Assembly (NCBI RefSeq): GCF_017873235.1
Contig: NZ_JAGGJZ010000003.1
Coordinates: forward strand, 1-64,000
Direction: 5' to 3'
DNA length: 64,000 nt
DNA from: Clostridium moniliforme
GTDB taxonomy: Bacteria; Bacillota; Clostridia; Clostridiales; Clostridiaceae
A model generated the notes under the pieces. It was not told where the DNA came from. It saw only the letters and a program-made list of their open reading frames with translations, and searched no databases. The translations under genes and the position numbers were made by a program. Every line of letters starts with the position of its first letter. The first letter of the stretch is position 1. Shown one piece after another: positions 1 through 8,433 of this stretch.

Positions 1-276
1 CTTTTAGATGCAGATGTACTTTTAATACTTACAGCTGTTGATAGAGTTTGTGTAAACTTTAATAAACCAAACCAAAAAGCATTAGAAGAAATAAACCTTG
101 AAGAAGTAGATAAATATATTGAAGAAGGACAATTTGCTCCAGGAAGTATGTTACCAAAGGTTGAAGCTTGTAAAAAGTTCGTTAAATCAGGGGAAAATAA
201 ATCAGCAATTATTGCATCTCTTAGCCGAGCTAACGATGCCTTAATTGGAAAATCTGGAACTAGAATAGTAAAATAA
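1..276 (+). CDS. arcC: Carbamate kinase, C-terminal part (cut by window edge)
   Basis: The first 276 bases are an open frame with no start inside the window, ending in TAA. The translated end (FAPGSMLPKVEACKKFV, then SLSRANDALIGKSGTRIV) matches the C-terminus of carbamate kinase, including the GSMLPKVEA segment near the active site and the family's GKSGT-type ending. Carbamate kinase makes ATP from carbamoyl phosphate in the last step of the arginine deiminase pathway. The argR-type gene following directly fits an arc operon whose other genes lie upstream of the window. Identification rests on 91 residues, but these are characteristic. Confidence 0.9.
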   Translation, partial: LLDADVLLILTAVDRVCVNFNKPNQKALEEINLEEVDKYIEEGQFAPGSMLPKVEACKKFVKSGENKSAIIASLSRANDALIGKSGTRIVK

Positions 277-303
277 TAAATAGGATAAATAAAAAGTAGA
301 TTG

Positions 304-342
304 GGGTACTAAGTTATTGATTTTAAAAATAATATTAGTACC
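304..342 (+). other. Stem-loop between arcC and argR
   Basis: GGTACTAA at about 304 is mirrored by TTAGTACC ending at 342, with a further imperfect pairing (GTTATT with AATAAT) inside. No T-run follows directly, so it is not a classical terminator. It may tune read-through or stability between arcC and the regulator gene. The TTATGCATAA stretch just after it has a loose resemblance to half an ARG box, so autoregulation is possible but unproven. Confidence 0.4.
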
Positions 343-377
343 TTATGCATAATTTTTATAAAAAGGAGTAATGTATT

Positions 378-833
378 ATGGAAAATATATTAAAAAATAG
401 AAGACGTGAAGAAATACTTAATATAATAAATAATGAAAATATAGGTAAACAAGACCAGCTTGTTTTCAAGTTAAGACGGCGGGGAATAAATGTTACTCAA
501 GCTACATTATCAAGAGATTTACGGGAAATGCATATAATTAGAAAACCATCTGGGAATAAACAATATAGATATATAAGAATAACACAAGAAGATGTGGGGA
601 AAAGATGCCAAAATGTTTTTAAGGACGCAGTTATAAGAATTTTTGTACAAGATTATTTTATATCAGTAAAGACAATGAATGGAATGGCTGCAGCTGTTGG
701 TGAATTAATTGATAGATTAGATGATAAAAGAATAGCAGGAACAGTTGCAAGTAATAATAATGTATTAGTTTTATGTAGAAGTAATGAATATGCAAAATAT
801 GTATTTAAAGAATTAAATGATTTAAGGCTTTAG
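378..833 (+). CDS. argR: ArgR/AhrC-family arginine regulator (arc-operon paralogue)
   Basis: The 151-residue product has the ArgR layout: an N-terminal winged helix-turn-helix (recognition region TQATLSRDLREM near residues 40-52) and a C-terminal oligomerisation domain (about 80-151). Length is normal for the family and an AAAGGAG site precedes the ATG. It sits about 100 bp behind arcC, as expected for a local regulator of arginine deiminase genes. An oddity: the core loop that in arginine-binding ArgR proteins reads GT(I/V)AGDDT is here GTVASNNN (residues 121-128), so both conserved aspartates that contact arginine are asparagine. The protein may therefore respond differently to arginine or act with a second ArgR, as described for paired regulators in lactic acid bacteria. 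Confidence 0.88.
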   Translation: MENILKNRRREEILNIINNENIGKQDQLVFKLRRRGINVTQATLSRDLREMHIIRKPSGNKQYRYIRITQEDVGKRCQNVFKDAVIRIFVQDYFISVKTMNGMAAAVGELIDRLDDKRIAGTVASNNNVLVLCRSNEYAKYVFKELNDLRL

Positions 834-890
834 ATATTTTATCAAAATTCTTATTTTTTAAGAATATATAAAAAACATAATAAAATTACA

Positions 891-948
891 ATCCTAAAAA
901 TAAAGAATATAATAAGAATCTTCTTATTATATTCTTTATTTTTAGGAT
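891..948. terminator. 28-bp perfect inverted repeat downstream of argR
   Basis: Bases 891-918 and 921-948 are exact reverse complements, separated only by TC. The outer ends are ATCCTAAAAA and TTTTTAGGAT, so on either strand a hairpin is formed with an internal U-rich 3' arm. It lies between argR and the promoter of mntP, and a role as a terminator for argR is the simplest reading. The arms are unusually long and perfect for a bacterial terminator, so a mobile-element remnant cannot be excluded. Confidence 0.6.
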
Positions 949-1057
949 AATTACTAGTTTTTAATTTTAATGTGATTATTAAAAATTATTATATTTTTGT
1001 TTGATAAATTTATAAAAGTTTGATATTATCATATAGTAATTTTAATATATAATTTTC

Positions 1058-1185
1058 GTATAGGGGAGTAGTTAACTCATAAAATTAAAAGAGTTATTAA
1101 GTCAACATATTGAATTTTAAAGTTCTGGCTTAGTATTAAATAACGAGACTTATGCGTAGTTTTAAGCTACGCATAAGTCTTTTTA
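1058..1185 (+). ncRNA. yybP-ykoY manganese riboswitch with terminator
   Basis: The conserved pieces of the yybP-ykoY Mn2+ riboswitch occur in order: GGGGAGTAG at 1063, GTCAAC at 1101, CTGGCTT near 1125 and CGAGACTT at 1144. A perfect 14-bp terminator stem follows (1146-1159 with 1167-1180), then a T-run to about 1184. Its 5' arm overlaps the conserved GAGACTT, so aptamer closure and terminator formation are mutually exclusive. A possible promoter has TATAAT at 1048-1053. The gene behind it encodes a manganese exporter, and in this class metal binding usually turns such genes on. Confidence 0.93.
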
Positions 1186-1219
1186 TATGAAAACAAAATT
1201 ATTAAGAAGGAGAATATAT

Positions 1220-1825
1220 ATGAACTTATTATCAATTTTTATGACTTCTATAGGATTATCTATGGATGCTTTTGCTGTCGCTTTAGCTAAAGGAATGACT
1301 TTGAAAAAACATATATGGAAAAATGCATTAAAGATAAGTTTTCTTTTTGGAGGTTTTCAAGCTTTAATGCCATTAATAGGATGGATTGCAGCAAGAAAAT
1401 TTAGAGGATATATTGAATCTTTTGATCACTGGATTGCTTTTATACTTCTTGGAGCAATTGGAGGAAAAATGATTTATGAGTCAATTAATAGTAAAAAGGA
1501 ATGTTGTGTTAATAATACTAAGGAAATGGAAGAAATATGTATGGAAAGTTTAGAGGATAATGAGGAGTTTAGTATTAAGAATTTAACTATATTAGCTATT
1601 GCAACAAGTATAGATGCATTAGCAGTTGGAGTAAGTTTTGCATTTTTAAATATTAATATAATTCCATCAATTATTATGATAGGATGTGTAACTTTTATTT
1701 TATGCTTAATAGCGGTGTTTGTTGGAAAGAAGCTTGGATGTATTCTTCAAACTTATGCAGAAATAGTTGGTGGGATAATTTTAATAATTATTGGTATAAA
1801 TATATTATTAGAACATATATCGTAA
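1220..1825 (+). CDS. mntP: Manganese efflux pump MntP
   Basis: The product is 201 residues with six predicted membrane segments and the MntP signature pattern in both repeats: GLSMDAFAVALAKGM near the N-terminus and ATSIDALAVGVSFAF around residue 135, each with a conserved membrane aspartate. It should export Mn2+ through the cytoplasmic membrane. The start at 1220 is chosen because AGGAG at 1208-1212 is well spaced; an in-frame ATG at 1187 lies at the terminator T-run and has no ribosome binding site. The upstream Mn2+ riboswitch supports both the function and metal-dependent control. Confidence 0.93.
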   Translation: MNLLSIFMTSIGLSMDAFAVALAKGMTLKKHIWKNALKISFLFGGFQALMPLIGWIAARKFRGYIESFDHWIAFILLGAIGGKMIYESINSKKECCVNNTKEMEEICMESLEDNEEFSIKNLTILAIATSIDALAVGVSFAFLNINIIPSIIMIGCVTFILCLIAVFVGKKLGCILQTYAEIVGGIILIIIGINILLEHIS

Positions 1826-1878
1826 TTTATTTACTATTTAAAAGTAATTTTATATTTAGTATATTAAAGTAAATTTAT

Positions 1879-1920
1879 AAAAGGTTGATGTAAAAATATT
1901 TTTATATCAGCCTTTTTTAT
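1879..1920 (+). terminator. Terminator after mntP
   Basis: AAGGTTGATGTAAAAATA pairs with the following TATTTTTATATCAGCCTT with one mismatch, and is followed by TTTTTTAT. It ends the mntP transcript. Confidence 0.75.
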
Positions 1921-2003
1921 CGGTACCTACTTTACATTTGAAACTTTAAATAAAATACTTTACACTATTTAATGAATGTTAAATTAGTGAAAGGAATTTT
2001 TTA

Positions 2004-2687
2004 ATGAGAATAAATAAGTTATTCAGCAATTATGGAATTTGTTCTAGAAAAGAAACTAATAAATTTATAGAAGATAATAGAGTAATTATAAATGGAAAAT
2101 TTGCAACAAAAGGTCAATGGGTTGAAGAATCAGATAATATACTTTTAGATAATAAACCTTTAAAGAAAAGGGAAAAAATATATATTGCATTAAACAAGCC
2201 AACCGGAATAACTACAACATTAGCAAGGGATGTAAAAGACAATATATTAGATTTTATGAATTATAAAGAATACATATTTCCAGTTGGTAGATTAGATAAG
2301 GAATCACAAGGATTAATAATTATGACAAATGATGGAGATCTTGCAAATAAAATCTTAAAATCAGAAAATAATCATGAAAAGGAGTATATAGTAACTGTAG
2401 ATAAACCTTTTAATGATGAATTTATAGAAAAAATGTCAAAGGGCGTTTACATACTTAATACTAAGACAAAGCCTTGTAAAGTTACAAGAATAAATGAAGA
2501 TACATTTAATATTATTTTAACTCAAGGTCTTAATAAACAAATAAGAAGAATGAGTAAAGCTTTAGGATATAAAGTTATATATTTAAAAAGAATAAGAATA
2601 ATGAATATAAACATTGATGGAATTTTAAAGGGCGAGTTTAGAAATCTTACAGAAGAAGAAGTAGAAGAACTTAAAAATTATAAATAA
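2004..2687 (+). CDS. rluF: 23S rRNA pseudouridine synthase, RluF-like
   Basis: The 227-residue protein has an N-terminal S4 RNA-binding domain (MRINKLFSNYGICSRKE, about residues 1-55) followed by a RsuA/RluB/E/F-type catalytic domain. The catalytic aspartate lies in GRLDKESQG. ALNKPTGITTT resembles the NKP(V)GITCT block typical of RluF, which modifies U2604 of 23S rRNA. A short GAAAGGAA ribosome binding site precedes the ATG. The gene is followed after 16 bp by a predicted RNA methylase, forming a small RNA-modification pair. RsuA or RluB is the alternative within the same family. Confidence 0.82.
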   Translation: MRINKLFSNYGICSRKETNKFIEDNRVIINGKFATKGQWVEESDNILLDNKPLKKREKIYIALNKPTGITTTLARDVKDNILDFMNYKEYIFPVGRLDKESQGLIIMTNDGDLANKILKSENNHEKEYIVTVDKPFNDEFIEKMSKGVYILNTKTKPCKVTRINEDTFNIILTQGLNKQIRRMSKALGYKVIYLKRIRIMNINIDGILKGEFRNLTEEEVEELKNYK

Positions 2688-2703
2688 TTAGGGGTATAAT
2701 TTA

Positions 2704-3645
2704 ATGAATTATAATAAGGAAAATAAAAAATATTTTTATAGAATAAGTTATCAAGAATATGATAAAGCTTTATGTAATATGGAAATGAAATATTTATTTG
2801 GAAAAACAATAAAATATAAGGAATTTTTTTCTGATTTATATATTGATCCATCAAGAAGTCCATTTATTAAAGAGTGTATAAAGATTATTTATGTTGAAAA
2901 TTCTTTAAATAATATAATAGAAAATATAAATAGAGATAATTTATCATTTGAAGAATTTAAAGTTTTTTATATTAAAGAGTTAGAAGATAATATTTCTTAT
3001 GAAGAGAGACTAAATTCTATGAAAAAGATAGGATTAGCTATAAGGGGAATTCCTAATATTCATAATCCAAAACTTAAATTAGGTATTATGAAGTTAAAAA
3101 ATATATGGGTTTTTGGAATTTATGAAAAAAATGAACTTATCTATTTAAAGCATAATAAAAAACCATTTTCCTACTCTAATGCATTGAGTACAAAAGTTGC
3201 TAGGGCTTTAGTTAATATAGCTGTAGGAAAAGATACTAACAAAAAAATTATAGACCCTTGTTGTGGAATTGGAACTGTTGTTATTGAAGGGTTATCTATG
3301 GGTATAAATATAATAGGTTATGAAATTAACAAGCAAATTGCTTTTAATGGTAAAAGAAATATGGAAGCTTTAGGCTATAAAATAAATATTGTAACTGGAG
3401 ATATGCATAATATAAATGAATATTATGACGTAGCAATTTTAGATATGCCCTATGGACTTTTTACAAAGACGACTCCAGAAGTTCAAAGGAAAATAATTAG
3501 AACTACTCGAAGGATTTCTAAAAAAGCTATAATAATTACATTTGAAAATATGGATGATATGATAGAAAAAGAAGGTTTTAAAATAATAGATAGAGAAATA
3601 ATTTATAAAAATAATTTTAAAAGATATATAAATGTGTGTATATAA
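2704..3645 (+). CDS. Predicted SAM-dependent RNA methylase (TRM11/UPF0020-like)
   Basis: The 313-residue protein has an uncharacterised N-terminal half, possibly an RNA-binding domain, and a C-terminal Rossmann methyltransferase domain. SAM-binding motif I reads IIDPCCGIGTVVIEG (around residue 180) and the catalytic motif IV is LDMPYG, a variant of the D/N-PP-Y/F motif of N-methylating RNA/DNA enzymes of the UPF0020/TRM11 type. A tRNA guanine-N2 or rRNA target is likely; the exact substrate cannot be told. It is probably cotranscribed with the preceding rluF-like gene (16-bp gap). It is cytoplasmic, with no membrane segment. Confidence 0.75.
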   Translation: MNYNKENKKYFYRISYQEYDKALCNMEMKYLFGKTIKYKEFFSDLYIDPSRSPFIKECIKIIYVENSLNNIIENINRDNLSFEEFKVFYIKELEDNISYEERLNSMKKIGLAIRGIPNIHNPKLKLGIMKLKNIWVFGIYEKNELIYLKHNKKPFSYSNALSTKVARALVNIAVGKDTNKKIIDPCCGIGTVVIEGLSMGINIIGYEINKQIAFNGKRNMEALGYKINIVTGDMHNINEYYDVAILDMPYGLFTKTTPEVQRKIIRTTRRISKKAIIITFENMDDMIEKEGFKIIDREIIYKNNFKRYINVCI

Positions 3646-3682
3646 AAAGAAGCTTAAATTTTAGGCTTCTTTTATTTTTTGC
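3646..3682 (+). terminator. Terminator after RNA methylase gene
   Basis: AAAAGAAGC(TTAAA) pairs with TTTAGGCTTCTTTT, followed by a T-rich tract. It separates the RNA-modification pair from the decarboxylase operon. Confidence 0.75.
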
Positions 3683-3842
3683 TTAAATTAAAATACACAA
3701 CAATAAACTCTAGATTTATATAACAAAGTAAAAATAATAATATCTTCTAAAATAGGAATTTATTATATTGTATTAAAGGATTAAATGTAGCACATAATAG
3801 GCTTAGCTAACAAAAGAAAATAAAAAGGATGTGAAGAAGAAA

Positions 3843-5279
3843 ATGGGAGATTTAGAAAATAGAAATAAAAAACTAACCTTATTTCAACTTATAGGAATAA
3901 GTATAGCTTTTTATGGAAGTGTTAGAAGTGTGCCTACATTAGCTATTGTTGGTTGGCAACAAATATTTTTTATGATAGGAGCCGCAATACTTTTTGCAAT
4001 ACCTATTTCTTTAATATCAGCTGAACTTGCAACAGGATGGCCAAAGGAAGGTGGAGCTCAAGTATGGGTTAAGGAAGCAATAGGAGAAAGATGGGCTTTT
4101 GTAACTGCATGGCTTTTATGGGTTCAATTATTTTTTGGTATGGTTATGGTTAGTTCAACTGTTGGAGTAATGTTAGCTTATGCCATTGGAAAACCAGAAC
4201 TTGCACAAAATAATGTATTCATATTCATAATAATTTTAGCATCTTATTGGCTTGTTACTATATTAAATTTTAGATTTGATATGGGAAAAGTTGTTGGAAG
4301 TATAGGTGCTGTAGTCGGTATTTATATTCCTTTTATAGCATTAGTTTTACTCGGAATATGGTGGACAATGAAACATGGAAATGTATATTTAGGTCCACTA
4401 AATATGCAAAGTGCAATACCTAGTTTAGGTTCTTTTGATAAATTATCATTTTTTGCAGGAATAATATTTATATTTTCAGGACTTGAAATTGCTTCAGTTC
4501 ATGCAAATAATATAGAAAATCCAAAAAGAAATTATCCAATATCAGTTTTTGTTTCTATGGGTCTTCTTATTGTATTTAATCTTATTGCTGGGCTTACAGA
4601 AGCAAATGCAATACCAGCAGATAAAATAGAGTTATCAAATATAACGCAGCCTTTCCAGTTATATTTCAATGAACTTGGAACTCCATGGCTTACAAATGTT
4701 ATTGCAGCAATGATAGCGTTAGGTGTACTTGCACAATTAAGTGCATGGGTTCTTGGACCTTCAAAGGCTATGATTAAAGTTGCAGAGGAAGGAAATCTTC
4801 CACCTATATTTCAAAAAAGAACAAGAAGAGATGTACCAATTACATTTGTTTTAATTCAAGCAATAGTAGTATCTTTAGTAGCTATTGTATATGTAGTAGT
4901 TCCAGATGTTAATAATAGTTTTTTTATGGTACTTATATTGACAACTATTTTATATAGTATAGTTTATATTTTTATAATACTTGCAGAAATTATTTTAAAA
5001 TATAAAAAACCAGATGTACCTAGAGCTTTTACTATTCCTGGTGGAAAATTTGGTATGTGGATTACTTGTATACTAGCATTAGTTGGAGTAATTATAACAA
5101 TTGCAGTAAGTCTTATACCACCAAGTTCTATTCCGAAATCAGGAAATTTAATGTATATTGCTTTCCAAGTAATAGGAACTTTAATATGTTTTATTTCACC
5201 ACTAATTATATTTGCATTTAAAAAGGATTCGTGGAAAAAGATTGAAAAGGAGAGAATAAAAGATGGAAAAAAATATTAA
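3843..5279 (+). CDS. tyrP: APC-family antiporter, probable tyrosine/tyramine exchanger
   Basis: The product (about 478 residues, 12 predicted membrane helices) belongs to the glutamate:GABA-antiporter branch of the APC superfamily. It imports an amino acid in exchange for its decarboxylation product across the cytoplasmic membrane. Helix 1 carries the [24 protein letters not shown] segment typical of this branch. The next gene overlaps its end by 17 bp and encodes a protein resembling bacterial tyrosine decarboxylases, so tyrosine/tyramine exchange is the best guess. Such a pair consumes protons and generates a proton motive force. ATG at 3843 is preferred; an in-frame GTG at 3831 sits only 2 bases behind the AAAGG. 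Glutamate/GABA exchange is the main alternative. Confidence 0.75.
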   Translation: MGDLENRNKKLTLFQLIGISIAFYGSVRSVPTLAIVGWQQIFFMIGAAILFAIPISLISAELATGWPKEGGAQVWVKEAIGERWAFVTAWLLWVQLFFGMVMVSSTVGVMLAYAIGKPELAQNNVFIFIIILASYWLVTILNFRFDMGKVVGSIGAVVGIYIPFIALVLLGIWWTMKHGNVYLGPLNMQSAIPSLGSFDKLSFFAGIIFIFSGLEIASVHANNIENPKRNYPISVFVSMGLLIVFNLIAGLTEANAIPADKIELSNITQPFQLYFNELGTPWLTNVIAAMIALGVLAQLSAWVLGPSKAMIKVAEEGNLPPIFQKRTRRDVPITFVLIQAIVVSLVAIVYVVVPDVNNSFFMVLILTTILYSIVYIFIILAEIILKYKKPDVPRAFTIPGGKFGMWITCILALVGVIITIAVSLIPPSSIPKSGNLMYIAFQVIGTLICFISPLIIFAFKKDSWKKIEKERIKDGKKY

Positions 5280-7161
5280 AAAAGAAAGAGATAACAGTTG
5301 TAATAATGAAGATATAAATTTAAAAGCTATGTTTTTAGGACCTAAATCAGAAAATGAAGATATTTTTGAGGAAAGTCTTTTAAGATTATTTAATGATCAT
5401 GCTGAATGGAGAAAAAACTATCATCCAGAAGATGATACTATAATAAAGGTTTCAGATGAGCGTAAAGAAAGCTTTATAGTAAGTAAAGACAGAATGAAAG
5501 AAGTTTTAATTGAACTTTCTTCTAAGCTTAGATCTGGATCTGTTCCTTGGCATTCTCCAAGGTTTTTAGGACATATGAATTCAGAAACTCTTATGCCAGC
5601 ATTACTTGGTTATTTTGCTGCTATGTTATATAATGGAAATAATGTTGCATATGAATCTTCACCTGCAACATCACAAATGGAAGAAGAGGTTGGAGAAGAT
5701 TTTTGTAAGCTTGTTGGATTTAATAAAAATGGATGGGGGCACATATGTGCTGATGGTTCAATAGCAAATTATGAGGGTTTATGGTATGCAAGAAATATTA
5801 AATCTATTCCAATTGCAATGAAAGAAGTTACTCCAGAACTTGTTGAAGGAAAGTCAGAATGGGAACTTTTAAATTTAAGTGTTTGTGAGATACTTGATTT
5901 AATGGATAAAGCAGGAGATAAGTTAGATGAAATAAAAGAACATTCAGCTAGAGGTATGGGAGATAAGATAAGAAAACTTGGAAAGTGGTTAATACCTCAA
6001 ACTAAACATTATTCATGGCTTAAGGCAGCAGATATTTTAGGGCTTGGAGTTGAAGCTGTTGTTCCTGTAAAAGTAGATAACAATTATAGAATGGATATGA
6101 ATGAACTTAGAAAAACTATAGATGAAATTACGAAGAATAATATTCCAATACTTGGAGTTGTAGGAGTTGTCGGTTCAACAGAAGAAGGAGCAGTTGATCA
6201 TATTGATGAGATTGCTAAAATAAGAGATGAGTTTTCAAAGAAAGGAATAAATTTTTATATACATGTAGATGCAGCTTATGGTGGCTATGCTAGATCTATA
6301 TTTTTAGATGAAGATTATTCATTTATTGAAAAAGATAAGTTACATAATAAAATGTTAGAACATGGTGCTATATTAGATAATAATACAACATGGCCTTCAA
6401 GTGATGTTTATAATGCTTTTAAGGCAATGGAAAAAGCAGATACAATTACAATAGATCCACATAAAATGGGATATATACCTTATTCAGCAGGAGGAATAAT
6501 AGTAAAAGATAAAAGAATGAGAGATTCTATATCTTATTTTGCAACTTATGTATTTGAAAAGGGTGCAGATATTCCATCGCTTCTTGGAGCTTTTATGCTT
6601 GAAGGTTCAAAGGCAGGTGCAACTGCAGCTTCAGTTTGGACTGCACATAAAGTTTTACCACTTAATATAACTGGATATGGAAAACTTATTGGAGCTGGAA
6701 ATGAAGGAGCTTATAAATTATATGAAAAAATCAAAAATCAAAAATCATATAATATTGGAGATAAAATAGTAGATATATATCCTTTAGTTTTACCAGATTT
6801 TAATATGGTTGATTTTGTTTTTAATATTAGAGGTAATAAGGATTTAAAATTAATGAATGATTTAAATCATGATTTTTATGAAGAAGCTTCTTATGTTAAA
6901 GAAGAATTATACGTAAATGATTTTTTAACTTCTCATACTGATTTTACATTTGAAGACTATGGAGATTCTCCCCTTAGCTTTGTTGAAGGATGTGGAATTC
7001 CAAAAGAAGAATGGGATAAAGTTAAGAAGGTAACAATATTAAGAGCCTGTGTTTTATCACCATTTTTAAACTGCGAAAAGGTATTTGATGAATATATGGA
7101 AAAGATGGATAAAGCAATAGTTGAAAAACTTCAAAATATTCTTAAAAACAAAGAATTTTAA
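5263..7161 (+). CDS. tdc: PLP-dependent decarboxylase, probable tyrosine decarboxylase
   Basis: The 632-residue protein is a group II PLP decarboxylase. HVDAAYGGY (D336) and [17 protein letters not shown] give the PLP-binding aspartate and the Schiff-base lysine K401. Its length and long blocks ([57 protein letters not shown]) match what I remember of enterococcal and lactobacillar tyrosine decarboxylase (about 620 residues), not the roughly 465-residue GadB. Y407 corresponds to the mobile-loop tyrosine needed for catalysis. It would convert tyrosine to tyramine and CO2 in the cytoplasm, coupled to the overlapping antiporter gene. Near the C-terminus a RAC motif (C596) replaces RAS of the homologues. 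An automatic label of glutamate decarboxylase is likely but less well supported. Confidence 0.8.
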   Translation: MEKNIKKERDNSCNNEDINLKAMFLGPKSENEDIFEESLLRLFNDHAEWRKNYHPEDDTIIKVSDERKESFIVSKDRMKEVLIELSSKLRSGSVPWHSPRFLGHMNSETLMPALLGYFAAMLYNGNNVAYESSPATSQMEEEVGEDFCKLVGFNKNGWGHICADGSIANYEGLWYARNIKSIPIAMKEVTPELVEGKSEWELLNLSVCEILDLMDKAGDKLDEIKEHSARGMGDKIRKLGKWLIPQTKHYSWLKAADILGLGVEAVVPVKVDNNYRMDMNELRKTIDEITKNNIPILGVVGVVGSTEEGAVDHIDEIAKIRDEFSKKGINFYIHVDAAYGGYARSIFLDEDYSFIEKDKLHNKMLEHGAILDNNTTWPSSDVYNAFKAMEKADTITIDPHKMGYIPYSAGGIIVKDKRMRDSISYFATYVFEKGADIPSLLGAFMLEGSKAGATAASVWTAHKVLPLNITGYGKLIGAGNEGAYKLYEKIKNQKSYNIGDKIVDIYPLVLPDFNMVDFVFNIRGNKDLKLMNDLNHDFYEEASYVKEELYVNDFLTSHTDFTFEDYGDSPLSFVEGCGIPKEEWDKVKKVTILRACVLSPFLNCEKVFDEYMEKMDKAIVEKLQNILKNKEF

Positions 7162-7252
7162 AGGGAAAATCTAAAAAATATATTTATTGAATAAAGAAGA
7201 ATTATAATATATAATTAACCAATGAGAAATATTAAAATTAAATATAATTGAT

Positions 7253-7530
7253 TATAGGTGAATAAATTAATTATTTTAAAAGGGAAAATGGTGAAAGTCC
7301 ATTACAGCCCCCGCTACTGTAAAAGGCTACTAATTTAAAATAACCACTGAATAAAAATATTTGGGAAGGGTTAAATTGGGATGAACCTTAAGTCAGGAAA
7401 CCTGCCTATAGTTATTAGCTATTCTTCGGAGGGAAGTTAAATAGATAAATGTTTGATTAAAATTTTAGAACTTTTTTATCTTGTGTTACTATATAAGCAC
7501 TTTTATCTTCGTTGATAAAAGTGCTTTTTA
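7253..7530 (+). ncRNA. Cobalamin (AdoCbl) riboswitch with downstream terminator
   Basis: Class-I cobalamin riboswitch landmarks occur in order: GGTGAAAGTCC near 7290, GCCCCCGCTACTGT at 7307-7320, CACTG and GGGAAGG around 7345-7370, and the B12 box AGTCAGGAAACCTGCC at 7391-7406. Helix P1 is TATAGG (7253-7258) with CCTATA (7405-7410). A terminator hairpin (AGCACTTTTATC with GATAAAAGTGCT, about 7496-7525) followed by TTTTTA lies before cbiK. Bound cobalamin should therefore cause premature termination and shut off the whole cbi operon. A TATAAT at 7243-7248 would place the transcript start at P1; I do not see a strong -35 box. Confidence 0.95.
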
Positions 7531-7582
7531 TAATTCACTAAAATTTAATTAAGTTAATAAAGTAAATTTTTAGAGGTGAAAT

Positions 7583-8416
7583 ATGAAAAAAGCAATATTA
7601 GTAGTAAGTTTTGGTACAAGCCATTTAGATGCTTTAGAAAACTCTATTGAAAAAATTGAATTAGAAATTAAAGAAAAATTCAAAGGCTATGATATTTTTA
7701 GAGCCTTTACATCTCATATGATAATAAATAAGTTAAAAAGAGTACATAATATAGAAATTGACACCCCAGAAAAAGTTTTACATAAGTTGAAAGAATTAGA
7801 ATATGATGAAGTTTTAGTTCAGCCACTTCATATAATACCAGGCGAAGAATATGATTACGTTAAGGGAAATGTAATTAAATTCGAAAAATATTTTAATATT
7901 ATGAAATTTGGAAGACCTATATTTTTCTATCAAGGAGAGGGAGAACTTCCAAATGATTATTCAATATTCATAGATAGTATAAGTGAATTATTAGAATGTG
8001 ATGAAGATGAAGGAGTAATATTATTTGGACATGGAAGTTATCATTATTCTAATGCAGTATATGGTGCACTTCAAGCAATGCTTTATGATGAAGATTATGA
8101 AAGAGCTTTTGTTGGAACAGTAGAAGGTTATCCAACATTAGATAGTGCATTAAAGAGAATTGAAAAGAAAAATATAAAAAAGATAAAACTAATTCCATTA
8201 ATGGTTGTTGCAGGAGATCATGTTAAAAATGATATGGCTTCAGATGAAGAGGATTCATGGAAGTCAATATTAGAAAGTAAAGGAATAGAAGTTAATGCAT
8301 ATGTACATGGTTTAGGAGAAAAAGAAGAATTTAGAAAAATATATTTAAATCATATAGATGATATGCTTAATGATACTTACTTAGGCTTAGGTGAAACTAA
8401 AAAAATATCTAAATAA
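7583..8416 (+). CDS. cbiK: Sirohydrochlorin cobaltochelatase CbiK
   Basis: The 277-residue protein inserts Co2+ into sirohydrochlorin, the entry step of the anaerobic cobalamin route. The N-terminal AILVVSFGTSHLDA is typical of CbiK-type class II chelatases. The two metal-binding histidines are visible as H150 (FGHGSYHYS) and H213 (VAGDHVKNDM). No signal peptide is present, so it is cytoplasmic, unlike periplasmic CbiKP. It is first in the operon behind the cobalamin riboswitch, with an AGAGGTG site before the ATG. It has the length of Salmonella CbiK, not of the short CbiX. Confidence 0.94.
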   Translation: MKKAILVVSFGTSHLDALENSIEKIELEIKEKFKGYDIFRAFTSHMIINKLKRVHNIEIDTPEKVLHKLKELEYDEVLVQPLHIIPGEEYDYVKGNVIKFEKYFNIMKFGRPIFFYQGEGELPNDYSIFIDSISELLECDEDEGVILFGHGSYHYSNAVYGALQAMLYDEDYERAFVGTVEGYPTLDSALKRIEKKNIKKIKLIPLMVVAGDHVKNDMASDEEDSWKSILESKGIEVNAYVHGLGEKEEFRKIYLNHIDDMLNDTYLGLGETKKISK

Positions 8417-8433
8417 GTATAAGGAGGATTTAC

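Noticed and set aside
5263..7161. Annotation as glutamate decarboxylase GadB
   Set aside because: Length (632 against about 465 residues) and sequence blocks fit tyrosine decarboxylase better; only the general PLP motifs are shared.
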